Notes: generated by a model not told the origin, from the sequence alone. A DNA stretch of 64,000 nt from Lachnospiraceae bacterium (GCA_022510745.1 JAFLSY010000008.1:102035-166034), one strand, 5' to 3'; shown: positions 1 to 8,868, numbered from the stretch's first letter. Program-made: numbers and translations.

Positions 1-557
1 GTATACCTATCCGTGGTGGAGAGCAAAAGCAGGATCAGCAGATAGGCTGCCCCTATACTTACTACTGCATTTAGTAACTGTTCTAAAATCTGGGAAACAG
101 AGGTCTGCACCATACTGCGATGGGCCTGAAAATAGCCGCGCAGCACGCCCAACAGTCCATAGAGAAAGACCGTGGGGGCAAAGACTCTGATGACCTGCAC
201 CGCAGGTCCTTTATCAAAAAAGCCCGCACCGAAAAAAAGCGCCAGACTGGCTATACCGCCCACTACCAAAACATAATAGAGCGCACAGATAAAGACCCTA
301 TGGGCATTAATATAGTCTTTGACGGAAAGCTTCTGGGCAATGACTTTAGAAATGGCGGAAGGAATGCTATAGGAAGAAATCAACAGAATCAAGGTATAGA
401 TATTGAAGGCGGACTGATAATAGCCGTTACCTTCATCGCCGATAACAGCAGTTAAAGGACTCCTGTAAAGGAGTCCTATAATTCTGCAGATGATACCGGC
501 CGCAGCCAGTATCCCCGCCTGTATGATAAATCCATCTTTTTTATTGCTTCTACCCAT
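1..557 (-). CDS. SpoVB/MurJ-like lipid flippase (N-terminal part, cut by window edge)
   Basis: The frame opens at an ATG at 557 (reads MGRSNKKDGFIIQAG) and runs without a stop to base 1, giving about 185 residues of a protein that continues outside the window. It shows hydrophobic segments separated by short loops and the stretch GLLGVLRGYFQAHRSMVQTS followed by QILEQLLNAVVS, typical of the polysaccharide-biosynthesis/SpoVB/MurJ group of the MATE-like fold. Such proteins flip lipid-linked cell-wall or spore-cortex precursors across the membrane. It starts 18 bases after the glycogen synthase stop, so it is probably the last gene seen of that transcript. The exact substrate cannot be told from this fragment; a general polysaccharide exporter is the alternative. 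Confidence 0.8.
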   Translation of the reverse strand, partial: MGRSNKKDGFIIQAGILAAAGIICRIIGLLYRSPLTAVIGDEGNGYYQSAFNIYTLILLISSYSIPSAISKVIAQKLSVKDYINAHRVFICALYYVLVVGGIASLALFFGAGFFDKGPAVQVIRVFAPTVFLYGLLGVLRGYFQAHRSMVQTSVSQILEQLLNAVVSIGAAYLLILLLLSTTDRY

Positions 558-575
558 TTCAAAACCTGTGCGGAA

Positions 576-2021
576 CTAACCTATCAGCCAATCATACATT
601 TCCTGATATTTTCCTGCGGACACATGCCATGAAAAATCGGCTGCCATACCGCGGTCCACAATTTTGTTCCATTCTCTCTTCTTATCGTAATATATCTGCT
701 CTGCATAGCGGATGGTCCTAAGCATCTCGTGCGCGTTATAATTGGCAAAAGAAAATCCCGTTCCGGTATTCTCATACTCATTATAGGGCTCCACTGTATC
801 CTTAAGGCCGCCGGTTTCCCGCACAATGGGCACGGTACCGTAGCGCAGCGCCATCAGCTGACTTAAACCGCAGGGTTCAAATAAGGATGGCATCAAGAAA
901 GCATCACAGGCAGCATATATCTTGTGGGAAAGATTATCCGAATAGAAAATATTGGCGGAAACCTTATCTCCGTATTTCCAGTCAAAATGACGGAACATAT
1001 TCTCATAACGCTCCTCGCCGGTTCCCAGCACGACAATCTGCACATCATCCTGACAGAGTTCATCCATCATATAGGCAATCAGGTCGAAGCCCTTCTGGTC
1101 CGTCAGACGAGAAACAATGCCTATCATCATCTTCTTGTCGTCCTGCGTCAGATTCAGTTCCTTCTGCAGGGCACGCTTATTCTTCACCTTTTCCTTACGG
1201 AAACTTACAGCGTCATAGGGGAAGGGAATATGTATATCCGTAGCCGGATTAAATTCCTCATAATCAATGCCGTTCACGATACCGCGCAGATCATGAGCTC
1301 TGGCCACCATCAGGCCATTTAATCCCTCTCCGTAGAAAGCGGTCTTAATCTCTTCCGCATAAGTGTCGCTCACGGTGGTAATGGCATCCGCAAATACCAG
1401 ACCGCCTTTTAAGAGGTTGGCATCCTTATAGCATTCCAGCTTATCCGGTGTAAAATAGTAATCCGGCAGACCGGTAATATCTTTTACGGTCTTCACATCC
1501 CATCTGCCCTGGAATTTCAGGTTGTGGATGGTCATGATGGATTTCATATTCCAGAAGAAGGGATTTCCTCTGAAACGTTCTTTTAAGTATACAGGAACAA
1601 GACCTGTCTGCCAGTCATGGCAATGTACAATATCGGGTTGGAAATCCAACAAAGGCAGTGCGGACAGGGCCGCTTTGGAAAAGAAAGTATACTTCTCTAT
1701 CTCAAACAGCACATTGTCTCCATAGGGCTTGAAACCACTAAAATACTGCTCATTGTCAATAAAGTAATACTTGATGCCTTCCACTTCAGCTTCCAGAATT
1801 CCCACATACTCTTCTTTCCAGTTGAAGTCCATATAAAAATGGGTAACATAGCTAAGTTTCTCCTGCAACTGCGGTTTCATACAGGTATACCGCGGCAGCA
1901 TAACTCTTACGTCATAATACTCCTTATCCAGACATTTGGGCAGGGAACCGACAACATCCGCCAAACCGCCGGTCTTGATAAAAGGCACACCCTCGGATGC
2001 GACAAATAGAACCTTCTTCAT
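576..2021 (-). CDS. glgA: Glycogen synthase (ADP-glucose, GT5)
   Basis: Transfers glucose from ADP-glucose to a growing alpha-1,4-glucan in the cytoplasm for glycogen storage. The protein is 481 residues, usual for bacterial GlgA. The N-terminal KTGGLADVVGSLPK motif at about residues 16-29 binds ADP-glucose, and the C-terminal EPCGLSQLMALRYGTVPI segment with TGGLKDTV closes the GT-B active site. I chose the ATG at 2021 (MKKVLFVASEG) rather than the upstream ATG at 2039 because GGGAGGAG lies just before it and the protein then begins as the family does. The Spo0A-like gene ends 67 bases upstream and may share a transcript. No other glycogen genes are in the window. Confidence 0.96.
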   Translation of the reverse strand: MKKVLFVASEGVPFIKTGGLADVVGSLPKCLDKEYYDVRVMLPRYTCMKPQLQEKLSYVTHFYMDFNWKEEYVGILEAEVEGIKYYFIDNEQYFSGFKPYGDNVLFEIEKYTFFSKAALSALPLLDFQPDIVHCHDWQTGLVPVYLKERFRGNPFFWNMKSIMTIHNLKFQGRWDVKTVKDITGLPDYYFTPDKLECYKDANLLKGGLVFADAITTVSDTYAEEIKTAFYGEGLNGLMVARAHDLRGIVNGIDYEEFNPATDIHIPFPYDAVSFRKEKVKNKRALQKELNLTQDDKKMMIGIVSRLTDQKGFDLIAYMMDELCQDDVQIVVLGTGEERYENMFRHFDWKYGDKVSANIFYSDNLSHKIYAACDAFLMPSLFEPCGLSQLMALRYGTVPIVRETGGLKDTVEPYNEYENTGTGFSFANYNAHEMLRTIRYAEQIYYDKKREWNKIVDRGMAADFSWHVSAGKYQEMYDWLIG

Positions 2022-2088
2022 GGAAAACTCCTCCCGCATAAATTCGTATTTCTTATATTATACATCATGAGAAGGTTATTTAAAAGTC

Positions 2089-2610
2089 TTAATTTCTGTA
2101 TTTCAATCGGATTCTATCCGCTATGAGCGCTATAAACTCCGAATTGGTGGGTTTTCCTTTGCCCGTATTGATGGTATAGCCAAACAGTGCATCCAATGTT
2201 TCCATTCGCCCTCTGCTCCATGCCACCTCTATAGCATGTCTGATCGCTCTTTCCACACGACTGGGCGTGGTCTGAAACTTCTTGGCGATGGTGGGGTAGA
2301 GAATCTTGGTGATGGAGCTTAACATAGTATTGTCCTCCACGGCCATCATAATGGACTCCCGCAGATACTGATATCCTTTAATATGCGCAGGAACGCCGAT
2401 TTCATGTATCATATCCGTCACATCCTGCTCTAAATCTCTCTCCTGTACTTTTTTCACGACCTCTTCGACATCGTTTTTCTTCAGATTTTCTTTTTTCTCG
2501 GAGGGTACTGTGATCATTATCTGAAATTCTTTGTCGGAACTCATCAATTGTCCGATTATTTTGTACAGCCTCTCGTTATCTTTCGTAGTCATAATATTCA
2601 GCTGCTCCAT
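2089..2610 (-). CDS. Spo0A C-terminal-domain protein lacking a receiver
   Basis: The last roughly 105 of 173 residues match the DNA-binding domain of the sporulation master regulator Spo0[19 protein letters not shown], then [31 protein letters not shown] and [18 protein letters not shown]. These are nearly the same as the Bacillus effector domain. The first roughly 65 residues are charged ([11 protein letters not shown]) and hold no receiver fold, no acidic pocket and no phosphoacceptor Asp. True Spo0A is about 260 residues. It should therefore bind 0A boxes (TGTCGAA) without phosphorylation control, perhaps as a partner or competitor of full-length Spo0A. Its own promoter region holds two 0A boxes and a separate palindrome. 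The fold call is firm; the role is inference. Confidence 0.88.
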   Translation of the reverse strand: MEQLNIMTTKDNERLYKIIGQLMSSDKEFQIMITVPSEKKENLKKNDVEEVVKKVQERDLEQDVTDMIHEIGVPAHIKGYQYLRESIMMAVEDNTMLSSITKILYPTIAKKFQTTPSRVERAIRHAIEVAWSRGRMETLDALFGYTINTGKGKPTNSEFIALIADRIRLKYRN

Positions 2611-2632
2611 GCAAAAACCTCCATAAATTACA

Positions 2633-2678
2633 AAACTCTATCGTACTCATTATAATGCGATAGAGTTTGCAACTTCAA
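2633..2678 (-). promoter_or_regulatory. Promoter and 11-bp palindromic operator of the Spo0A-like gene
   Basis: Read on the minus strand, TTGAAG (2673-2678) and TATAAT (2649-2654) are spaced by 18 bases, a good vegetative sigma promoter. A perfect 11-base inverted repeat, AAACTCTATCG at 2633-2643 and CGATAGAGTTT at 2658-2668, with a 14-base spacer, brackets the -10 box. Its downstream half falls at the expected start of transcription. That position suits a repressor operator; it could instead give the transcript a short 5' stem. The binding protein is unknown. Confidence 0.65.
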
Positions 2679-2734
2679 CTGATATACGTCGCAAATATTC
2701 TACAAATTCAGTCAAATAAAAAAATTCTCATTTA

Positions 2735-2766
2735 TTTGTCGAATATTTTCCCGCAATTTCGACAAG
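2735..2766. promoter_or_regulatory. Pair of inverted Spo0A boxes
   Basis: TTTGTCGAA at 2735-2743 and its inverse TTTCGACAAG at 2757-2766 both match the 0A-box core TGTCGAA. They lie about 55-90 bases upstream of the -35 of the Spo0A-like gene, a place typical of activator sites. This suggests control by Spo0A, by the receiver-less protein itself, or both. The flanking 2611-2881 interval is otherwise AT-rich and holds no gene I can support. Confidence 0.6.
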
Positions 2767-2881
2767 GAGACAGAATCGTCATTTTAATCATCTTCTTCAG
2801 ATTCGATATGTCAATAATTTCTTTCATTCATTATTATTTTCTGAATTTTTAGACACTTTTTTATGCCATTGCTAAATTAAT

Positions 2882-3748
2882 TTATGAAACATTTCCTGTT
2901 GGCAGAAGTCCGAATGAAATAGCCAACAAGATGCAGAAAACAAGGAGTCCTATGGCTCCGAAAATCAGGAAAACCCTGCTTCCGTCCTCTTCCTCCTCCC
3001 TGCATTTCACTGCTTTGGTCTGTGGATTGCAAAGCATTTCTACTTTACGGCCTATGGTTCTGTACTTTTTACCGCTGCCGCCTACTTTGCTTTTATGTCT
3101 GGCAGTTTCGCCCCTCCATGTATACTCATAAATCGGAAAACAGCTGTCCGCCCCGTCATCATCTTTCTTCCTCGTATAATCCACCAGTACGCCTTCCACC
3201 TTCTCATATTTTTCTCTCGCTTTGCGAAGTTCCAGCTTCTGTCTGATTCCCAATACTCCGATACCCATAAAAAGCAGAGATATAAAGTAACTGGTGCCTG
3301 TTAAAACCCAATCCGGATAGTTCCCTTCCGCATCCGCAACCGTATCGAAAAATACGATCATTGCCAGTATCAGGAGACATACCACGATCACGATAAGGGG
3401 ACCTTTTACATTTCCGCCTTTTACGATATTATCCGCATCCACCATGTATCTGTCCTGCTTATCCAGATAACGCATCCGAATAACATCCCCCTCGGCATAG
3501 GGTGCTTCACTCTTAAATTCTTTGACAATGGTTTCTCCGCTTAAGCCGTAAAAATCTATGGTTACCGTATAATAGACATTCTCTTCCCGGGTTTCTTTAT
3601 CCCTTATCCTATGCTCCTCACAGGACAATACTCTGGCATCCACCAATCTTCCGTTTTTTACATAAATCCGGGGCATCAGCATACTGTAAAGACACAGCCC
3701 TATAAACCCTAACAGCACCACACTGAAAATAATTGCTCCAATACTCAT
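2882..3748 (-). CDS. DUF3592-type membrane protein
   Basis: A 288-residue protein with an N-terminal membrane helix (about 5-23), a soluble segment containing YYTVTIDFYG and YAEGDVIRMRYLDKQDRYMVD, two further helices near residues 113-165, a second soluble segment with PIYEYTWRGETARHKSKV, and a C-terminal helix. The soluble segments resemble the beta-rich DUF3592 unit, present here roughly twice. Function is unknown. It starts 2 bases after the FolBK stop behind GGGAGATAGGT, so it is co-transcribed with the folate genes, but nothing ties it to folate chemistry. Confidence 0.7.
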   Translation of the reverse strand: MSIGAIIFSVVLLGFIGLCLYSMLMPRIYVKNGRLVDARVLSCEEHRIRDKETREENVYYTVTIDFYGLSGETIVKEFKSEAPYAEGDVIRMRYLDKQDRYMVDADNIVKGGNVKGPLIVIVVCLLILAMIVFFDTVADAEGNYPDWVLTGTSYFISLLFMGIGVLGIRQKLELRKAREKYEKVEGVLVDYTRKKDDDGADSCFPIYEYTWRGETARHKSKVGGSGKKYRTIGRKVEMLCNPQTKAVKCREEEEDGSRVFLIFGAIGLLVFCILLAISFGLLPTGNVS

Positions 3749-3750
3749 AC

Positions 3751-4581
3751 CTATCTCCCTTTCTCTTCCAATGCAGTCAAAAGCTCCTCCATGGTCTTAT
3801 GAAGCAAAGGATGCCTGTACCACGGGGCAAGCTCTGCCATGGGTCTTAACACAAAATCCCGATTCTGTAAATCCGCATGGGGCAGAATCAAATCTTTATC
3901 CTCATATACCAGTTTATCATAAAAGAGAATGTCCAAATCCAGCGTTCTCGGTCCCCAATGAATCTTTCTCTCCCGTCCGGCAGCTTGCTCCAGCTCATGC
4001 AGTTTATCCAGAAGTTCATGGGGTGTATAGAGGGTATCCATTTTCAATACGCCATTTAAGAAATCCTCCTGTTCCACACCGCCATAGGGTTTCGTTTCCA
4101 AAATATCACTGACCTTTTCCACCCGATTATGCACATCCTCCTTCAGCGCCCTGATCGCCCCATCAATATATCCCCTTCTGTCCCCCAGATTGGAGCCGAA
4201 GGCGATATAGACCTGATGCCAGCCCCTGTGTATTTTCACCGAAACCGATTCAAACTGCATGGGTATGGGCGCATGAGGTTTACGCAGCTCAAAATCCAGC
4301 TCCCTTACCAAGGGATAATGAAGCAGTATGGCCTGTGCCGCAGCCTCCGCTGCCGCTTCAATCAGATCATAGGTACGTTCCGTCAGCTGCTTTTCAATAA
4401 ACAGGCTCACATCCCCATAGTGGGTGGAAACATTTAAATCGTCCCTGATACCGGCCAACCGCAGATCCGTGTACAGAATGGCATTTACATAAAAACGCTG
4501 CCCCTGCTCCTTTTCCTGCGCAAACACGCCATGGTGGGCAAAAACTTCCAGATTGTCTATTCGGATCTCGTCCATATGCAC
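3751..4581 (-). CDS. folBK: Fused dihydroneopterin aldolase / HPPK
   Basis: A bifunctional 276-residue folate enzyme. Residues about 5-118 form dihydroneopterin aldolase (IRIDNLEVFAHHGVFAQEKE, then YDLIEAAAEAAAQAIL), which splits dihydroneopterin to 6-hydroxymethyl-dihydropterin. Residues about 124-272 are the pyrophosphokinase (YIAFGSNLGDRRGYIDGAI, then WGPRTLDLDILFYDKLV), which makes the diphosphate used by FolP. The fusion of two consecutive pathway steps is common in Firmicutes. It lies 28 bases after folP and leads directly into the DUF3592 gene. An alternative start two codons in (MDEIRID) is possible and changes nothing of substance. Confidence 0.96.
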   Translation of the reverse strand: MHMDEIRIDNLEVFAHHGVFAQEKEQGQRFYVNAILYTDLRLAGIRDDLNVSTHYGDVSLFIEKQLTERTYDLIEAAAEAAAQAILLHYPLVRELDFELRKPHAPIPMQFESVSVKIHRGWHQVYIAFGSNLGDRRGYIDGAIRALKEDVHNRVEKVSDILETKPYGGVEQEDFLNGVLKMDTLYTPHELLDKLHELEQAAGRERKIHWGPRTLDLDILFYDKLVYEDKDLILPHADLQNRDFVLRPMAELAPWYRHPLLHKTMEELLTALEEKGR

Positions 4582-4609
4582 CTCTCATTCTGTTATGTAA
4601 ACTGCTTCA

Positions 4610-5425
4610 TTAACGATAAAGAATGGCTTCCGCCATTTTGACAGCTCTTACATTTTCTTTGATATCATGCACCCGTACGAAAGCGCAGCCCTTTAACACC
4701 GCAAACACCGTTGTGACTAGTGTGCCCTCCAGCCTTTCCGATACAGGCAAATCCAGAGTCAGACCGATAACGGATTTTCTGCTGCTTCCCAAGAGCAGGG
4801 GGCATCCCAGACCGTGAAAGGTTTCCAGACTGCGAAGTACCTGCAGATTCTGTTCGTAGGTCTTGCCAAAGCCCACGCCGGGATCTAAAATGATCATTTC
4901 CCGGGCAATCCCTGCCTGCGCCGCCAACTGCAGGGTTTCTTCCAAATCCTCCGTCATTTCCCGCATCAAATCCTGATATCCTGCCTCTTTCCGATTGTGC
5001 ATCAGACAGCAGGGCAGTCCGCTCTCTCCAATCACCCGGGCCATCTCACCGTCATATTTCAATCCCCAGATATCATTGATCAAATCGATGCCTGCCTCTA
5101 TACCTGCTTTTGCTACGCTGCTTTTGTAGGTATCCAAGGAAACCGGAATATCAAATCTGGATTTTACCGCCTCTATCACCGGCATTACCCGCATGATTTC
5201 TTCCTCGTCGGGAATCAGCGTATGACCGGGGCGGGTGGATTCTCCTCCGATATCCAGAATGTCCATACCTTCCGCCTGCATTTTCTCCACATGGTACAAC
5301 GCGCTATCCAGCTCTTTCCATTTTCCGCCGTCAGAAAAAGAATCCGGTGTTACATTCAATATTCCAATAACATATGTTTTTTTATTTGTGTCAAACTCTC
5401 TGCCGCCTATTTTCACCTTAACCAC
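4610..5425 (-). CDS. folP: Dihydropteroate synthase
   Basis: Joins 6-hydroxymethyl-dihydropterin diphosphate with p-aminobenzoate to give dihydropteroate; it is the sulfonamide target. The 271-residue protein has all family signatures: GILNVTPDSFSDGG near residues 21-34, GGESTRPG near 60, the NDIWG segment, LDPGVGFGK, and the late SRKS loop (LLLGSSRKSVIG). It sits in the folate operon 9 bases downstream of the HD-domain gene and is intact. Confidence 0.97.
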   Translation of the reverse strand: MVKVKIGGREFDTNKKTYVIGILNVTPDSFSDGGKWKELDSALYHVEKMQAEGMDILDIGGESTRPGHTLIPDEEEIMRVMPVIEAVKSRFDIPVSLDTYKSSVAKAGIEAGIDLINDIWGLKYDGEMARVIGESGLPCCLMHNRKEAGYQDLMREMTEDLEETLQLAAQAGIAREMIILDPGVGFGKTYEQNLQVLRSLETFHGLGCPLLLGSSRKSVIGLTLDLPVSERLEGTLVTTVFAVLKGCAFVRVHDIKENVRAVKMAEAILYR

Positions 5426-5434
5426 AAACCTTTC

Positions 5435-5944
5435 TCAATAGCGGATCGTGAAATTCTTCTTGTCTTGTTTCCAATCACAGGCTTTTTCCGCTTTACAGGC
5501 AAAGCAGGCTCTGCTTGCCTTATCCGCCCGGTAAAGTATACCGCTTAAATCATGATTTTCGGCAATTTTAACGGTTCTGTGCAGGCGGATCGCATTTATG
5601 ATAACATCTGTTTCTTTTTCATCATAGCCGCAATCCGACAAAATGGACGGTGCAATCTCCGCGCTTGCCTGCTCATGAGGCGTTCCGTTTTCATACTGAA
5701 TATGCCTGCCGATGTCATGGAGCAGCGCAGTGGCATAGACTACATCCTTTTGAATCGCCAACCCTTCCTCTAAATTTAATATCATGGCGATTCGCGCCAC
5801 ATCCAGCAAATGTGCCATATTGTGACGGCAGAAGCTTCTGTCAGCCTCTGCCGCCTCATTTTTCCGCATATTTTCTACAAATAAATCATGATTTAATATT
5901 TTGTCAATTCTCTCCATCTTTTCTGTTTGAACCTTCCGGGACAT
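5435..5944 (-). CDS. HD-domain hydrolase within the folate operon
   Basis: A protein of about 169 residues with the HD phosphohydrolase pattern: CRHNMAHLLDVARIAMIL (metal His), ALLHDIGRHIQYENGTPHEQ (HD pair and further His), and IRLHRTV near the end. HD proteins hydrolyse phosphate esters or nucleotides with bound metal. It lies between folE and folP and overlaps or abuts the folE stop. I favour the ATG at 5944, which has AGGA at good spacing; an ATG at 5968 overlapping the folE TGA and one at 5917 are also possible. No Nudix FolQ is present, so removal of phosphate from dihydroneopterin triphosphate is an attractive but unproven role. The C-terminal CFACKAEKAC cysteines are unusual. Confidence 0.8.
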   Translation of the reverse strand: MSRKVQTEKMERIDKILNHDLFVENMRKNEAAEADRSFCRHNMAHLLDVARIAMILNLEEGLAIQKDVVYATALLHDIGRHIQYENGTPHEQASAEIAPSILSDCGYDEKETDVIINAIRLHRTVKIAENHDLSGILYRADKASRACFACKAEKACDWKQDKKNFTIRY

Positions 5945-5967
5945 TTTTGCCCATCCTGTGATGGGCA

Positions 5968-6519
5968 TCAGCGCAGCAGTTCAAAAAACTGCTCCTGCAG
6001 CTTTTGATTCTCTGCAAAATCCCCTCTTTTTGCAAGGGTTACCGTCCTGCTGCCGGGTTTCTTAATGCCGCGCATGGTCATGCACATATGCTCCGCTTCC
6101 GCCATCACCATAACCCCCTTCGGAGCCAGATGCTCCATAATGGCATCCGCAATCTGTTCCGTCATCTGCTCCTGCAGCTGCAGTCTTCTGGCATATACTT
6201 CCACCGTACGCGCCAGTTTGCTTAAGCCCACTACCCTGCCGTCCGGAATATAAGCAATATGTACCTGCCCGTAAAAGGGCATCATATGATGTTCACAGGT
6301 GGAGTAAAAGACAATATTTTTTTCCAACACCATTTCGCTGCTGCCTACGGTAAAGGTCTTCTGCAAATGTACGCCGGCATCTTCCCGCATGCCGCCAAAG
6401 ATTTCCTCATACATTCTGGCAACACGCTCCGGTGTTTCCACCAGACCTTCTCTTGCGCCATCCTCTCCGATACCCTCTAAAATCAGCCGGACTCCGGCTT
6501 CTATTTTTTCTTTGTCCAC
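5968..6519 (-). CDS. folE: GTP cyclohydrolase I
   Basis: Converts GTP to 7,8-dihydroneopterin triphosphate, the first step of folate synthesis. At 183 residues it has family length. The zinc and active-site segment [18 protein letters not shown] (about 72-90), [19 protein letters not shown], and [17 protein letters not shown] with the second zinc Cys are all present. It follows folC by 19 bases, and its TGA overlaps the first possible ATG of the HD-domain gene, suggesting translational coupling. Confidence 0.97.
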   Translation of the reverse strand: MDKEKIEAGVRLILEGIGEDGAREGLVETPERVARMYEEIFGGMREDAGVHLQKTFTVGSSEMVLEKNIVFYSTCEHHMMPFYGQVHIAYIPDGRVVGLSKLARTVEVYARRLQLQEQMTEQIADAIMEHLAPKGVMVMAEAEHMCMTMRGIKKPGSRTVTLAKRGDFAENQKLQEQFFELLR

Positions 6520-6538
6520 TTTACCATCACCCGCTGTC

Positions 6539-7855
6539 TCAGCGTTCCTTTCCGGGTTTCTTCTGACGTTTCTGTAAAATTGCCTGCAGTCGTCCCAAAT
6601 AAGACAGAGAGCCGAATGCCAGAATCACATCCTCCCTGCCGGCAAGCAGATAAGCCATCTCCACTGCCTCTTCCAAACTTCCCGCAGCCGTCACTCTGGG
6701 ATGATATTCCTTTACAGCTTCCGCCATTGACAGCGCCGGCAGCGCCCGAGGATTCTCCGGCGGCGTCACCGTAATGATCTGGTCCGCATAGGCATAGGTT
6801 TCCGCAATGACTTTTTCGTACTCCTTATCTCTTAACATCCCCATTATATAAATAATTCTCTTATTTGTAAAATAGAAACGCATGGAATCCGCAAGTTTTT
6901 TGGCAGCGTCTTCGTTGTGAGCCCCATCTATAATGAAGAGAGGTTTTTTTGCTGCTATCTCAAAACGCCCCGGCCACTTCGTGGTAAGGAGCCCTTCACG
7001 CAGTCTTCGTTCCTCCACAGGATAGCCGCATTCTTCCAGTTTTCCAATGACCTCCACCGCCAAAACGGCATTTTCTACCTGATGCTTGCCGGACAGAGAA
7101 ATTTCCAGATTCTCATACCGCCTGCCCTTGCTGTCCACATAGGAGAATTTTTGTTTCTCCAAACCGTAGCGTACCTTCAGCGCCTCTCCTGCCAAAGTCA
7201 ATGCACAGCCCTTCTCTCGCGCTTCCTTCTCAATGACCGAAAGCACCTCCGTCTCCTGGGCCGTGCTTATCACCTGACAATTCTCTTTTATAATACCCGC
7301 CTTATGCCATGCAATTTCCGTCAGATTCCGCCCTAAATACTGCATATGGTCCATGCTGATAGAGGTCAGTACCGCTGCCTTCACATTCTGTATCAGGTTG
7401 GTAGCATCCTCCCTGCCGCCCATGCCGGTCTCCAGTACTACAATATCACAGCCTTTCTCCCGAAAATGAAGAAAAGCCGCCGCTGTTTCCACTTCAAATA
7501 CGGTGGGATGAGGCAGCCCGCTTGCCGTCATTCTTTTGCAGGCTTCTTCTACCTGCTCCATACAGTCACACAGCTCCCGCTTGAAAATCGGTCTGCCGTT
7601 TACCTGTATTTTCTCCCGGTAATCTGCAATAACAGGGGATAGATAGCACCCCACCCTATACCCGGCACATTTTAAAACAGTGGAAATATAGGCTAACACG
7701 GAGCCTTTGCCGTTGGTCCCCGCGATATGAACAAATGCAATATCTTTCTGCGGATTGCCCAACTCTTCACAGAGTCTTGTTATGCCCACAAGCCCCGGTA
7801 CAATGCCGATTCCCTGCAGGGACTCAATATATTCTAAGGTTTCCTGATAATTCAT
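6539..7855 (-). CDS. folC: Folylpolyglutamate / dihydrofolate synthase
   Basis: Adds glutamate to dihydropteroate and to reduced folates using ATP. The P-loop [17 protein letters not shown] lies near residues 43-59, followed by [12 protein letters not shown] and the Mur-ligase-like [11 protein letters not shown] and [16 protein letters not shown] place the start at the ATG at 7855 ([14 protein letters not shown]), giving 438 residues, typical for the family. An in-frame ATG at 7921 would add 22 lysine- and arginine-rich residues and overlap the divergent gene. It is the first gene of the folate operon; only 36 bases separate it from the divergent neighbour, so the promoters must overlap. Confidence 0.95.
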   Translation of the reverse strand: MNYQETLEYIESLQGIGIVPGLVGITRLCEELGNPQKDIAFVHIAGTNGKGSVLAYISTVLKCAGYRVGCYLSPVIADYREKIQVNGRPIFKRELCDCMEQVEEACKRMTASGLPHPTVFEVETAAAFLHFREKGCDIVVLETGMGGREDATNLIQNVKAAVLTSISMDHMQYLGRNLTEIAWHKAGIIKENCQVISTAQETEVLSVIEKEAREKGCALTLAGEALKVRYGLEKQKFSYVDSKGRRYENLEISLSGKHQVENAVLAVEVIGKLEECGYPVEERRLREGLLTTKWPGRFEIAAKKPLFIIDGAHNEDAAKKLADSMRFYFTNKRIIYIMGMLRDKEYEKVIAETYAYADQIITVTPPENPRALPALSMAEAVKEYHPRVTAAGSLEEAVEMAYLLAGREDVILAFGSLSYLGRLQAILQKRQKKPGKER

Positions 7856-7891
7856 GGTATATTTTTCCCTTTCCCGGACATACTTCTTCTT

Positions 7892-8296
7892 ATGAAAAAA
7901 TACATTCACAATTTTATTCATTGCGGCATTCTGGGCTGGTGCATGGAAATCCTTTTCACGGCTCTGGATTCCTTTAGAAAACGAAAATTTACTTTAAAAG
8001 GGAACACCTCTGTCTGGATGTTTCCCATCTACGGCTGTGCCAGCTTTTTAGCTCCCGTTTATCACCTGCTAAAGAACAAATCCCCCTTTGTCAGAGGATT
8101 GGCCTATGCTCTTTTCATTTTTACAGGAGAATATATCAGTGGCATGCTGCTTTCTAAAAAAAGCCTCTGTCCCTGGGATTACAGCCGCTCCCGGTGGCAG
8201 ATCAAAAAAATTGTCCGGCTGGACTATCTGCCCTGCTGGTTCTTTGCCGGTCTGCTTTTTGAAAGACTTTTCAGAGAAAACGAAGGACGGAGGTAA
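7892..8296 (+). CDS. CmpB-like small membrane protein (putative ABC-transporter type IV family)
   Basis: A 134-residue membrane protein with about four hydrophobic stretches. CGILGWCMEILFTAL, FTLKGNTSVWMFPIYGCASF and WDYSRSRWQIKKIVRLDY are the recurring words of the CmpB-like family annotated as putative ABC-transporter permease. No ATPase partner is nearby, and a true transport role is unproven. It reads away from folC. Its stop lies inside the ascending arm of a terminator. Confidence 0.75.
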   Translation: MKKYIHNFIHCGILGWCMEILFTALDSFRKRKFTLKGNTSVWMFPIYGCASFLAPVYHLLKNKSPFVRGLAYALFIFTGEYISGMLLSKKSLCPWDYSRSRWQIKKIVRLDYLPCWFFAGLLFERLFRENEGRR

Positions 8297-8317
8297 ATAT
8301 ACCACCGTCCTGTTTTT
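8284..8317 (+). terminator. Intrinsic terminator after the CmpB-like gene
   Basis: AGGACGG at 8284-8290 pairs with CCGTCCT at 8305-8311, extended by GGT/ACC across small bulges, and is followed by GTTTTT. The gene's TAA stop is within the hairpin. It faces the converging gene at 8329. Confidence 0.85.
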
Positions 8318-8328
8318 CCTATAAGAAA

Positions 8329-8727
8329 CTACATATCATCGTCCGCATCCACCATGGCGTCCGCTCCGATATTCAGCGTATTCAGAGTCCGTCTCTTCAT
8401 ACGCGCCGCCTCCGATGCTTCCAAAATATAGTTCTTGATATCCTTGGAATGCTTGATATGGGTAAGCATCAGCTTAGGATGGGTGGTATCACCTGTGAAA
8501 CAGGTAATGCTGCCAAGTCCGAAAATACGCTCCATCAGACTGGCCGTATGCTGCACATCCTGTACTTTGTACATATAGCAGTCATTTTCTATCTTTCTTA
8601 GAAATCCTTGATCCATCGTTATCATATCATCTTTGATAATATACTTGGTAAAAGTAAAAGGCAGACCTAAAAACAACCATCTCTTTGTCTCTGCAAATAC
8701 AACGCCCTCGCTTAATTTTTTCGCCAT
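8329..8727 (-). CDS. Bacterial PH-domain protein
   Basis: A 132-residue protein (MAKKLSEGVVFAETKRWLFL) with the pattern of a bacterial pleckstrin-homology domain: a conserved WLFLGLPFTFTKYIIKDD, then RKIENDCYMYKVQDVQHTAS and GSITCFTGDTTHPKLML, as in YdbS/YdbT-like bPH proteins. There is no membrane segment. The ATG at 8727 was chosen over 8760 because AGGAGCGAGCGT precedes it at normal spacing. The C-terminus is Met/Asp-rich (DADDDM). Ligand and partner are unknown. Confidence 0.75.
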   Translation of the reverse strand: MAKKLSEGVVFAETKRWLFLGLPFTFTKYIIKDDMITMDQGFLRKIENDCYMYKVQDVQHTASLMERIFGLGSITCFTGDTTHPKLMLTHIKHSKDIKNYILEASEAARMKRRTLNTLNIGADAMVDADDDM

Positions 8728-8868
8728 ACGCTCGCTCCTTTTCTGCCGTATTATATACAAACATGCTTCCAGTTATTTTCCTATTTATTATACTAGAATC
8801 CCCTGTAATATGCAAGGAATATTGATGCAGGAATGGAATTATGGATTCATCTTACCGCAATTTCCGCA

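Noticed and set aside
120..455. Plus-strand open frame of 111 residues
   Set aside because: It lies opposite the flippase gene, whose minus-strand reading is clearly a real membrane protein.
2667..2852. Plus-strand open frame of 61 residues in the Spo0A-like promoter region
   Set aside because: AT-rich, no ribosome binding site, no recognisable protein; the region is explained by regulatory sites.
7856..7921. Upstream start for folC
   Set aside because: It adds a basic 22-residue tail absent from the family and overlaps the divergent gene.
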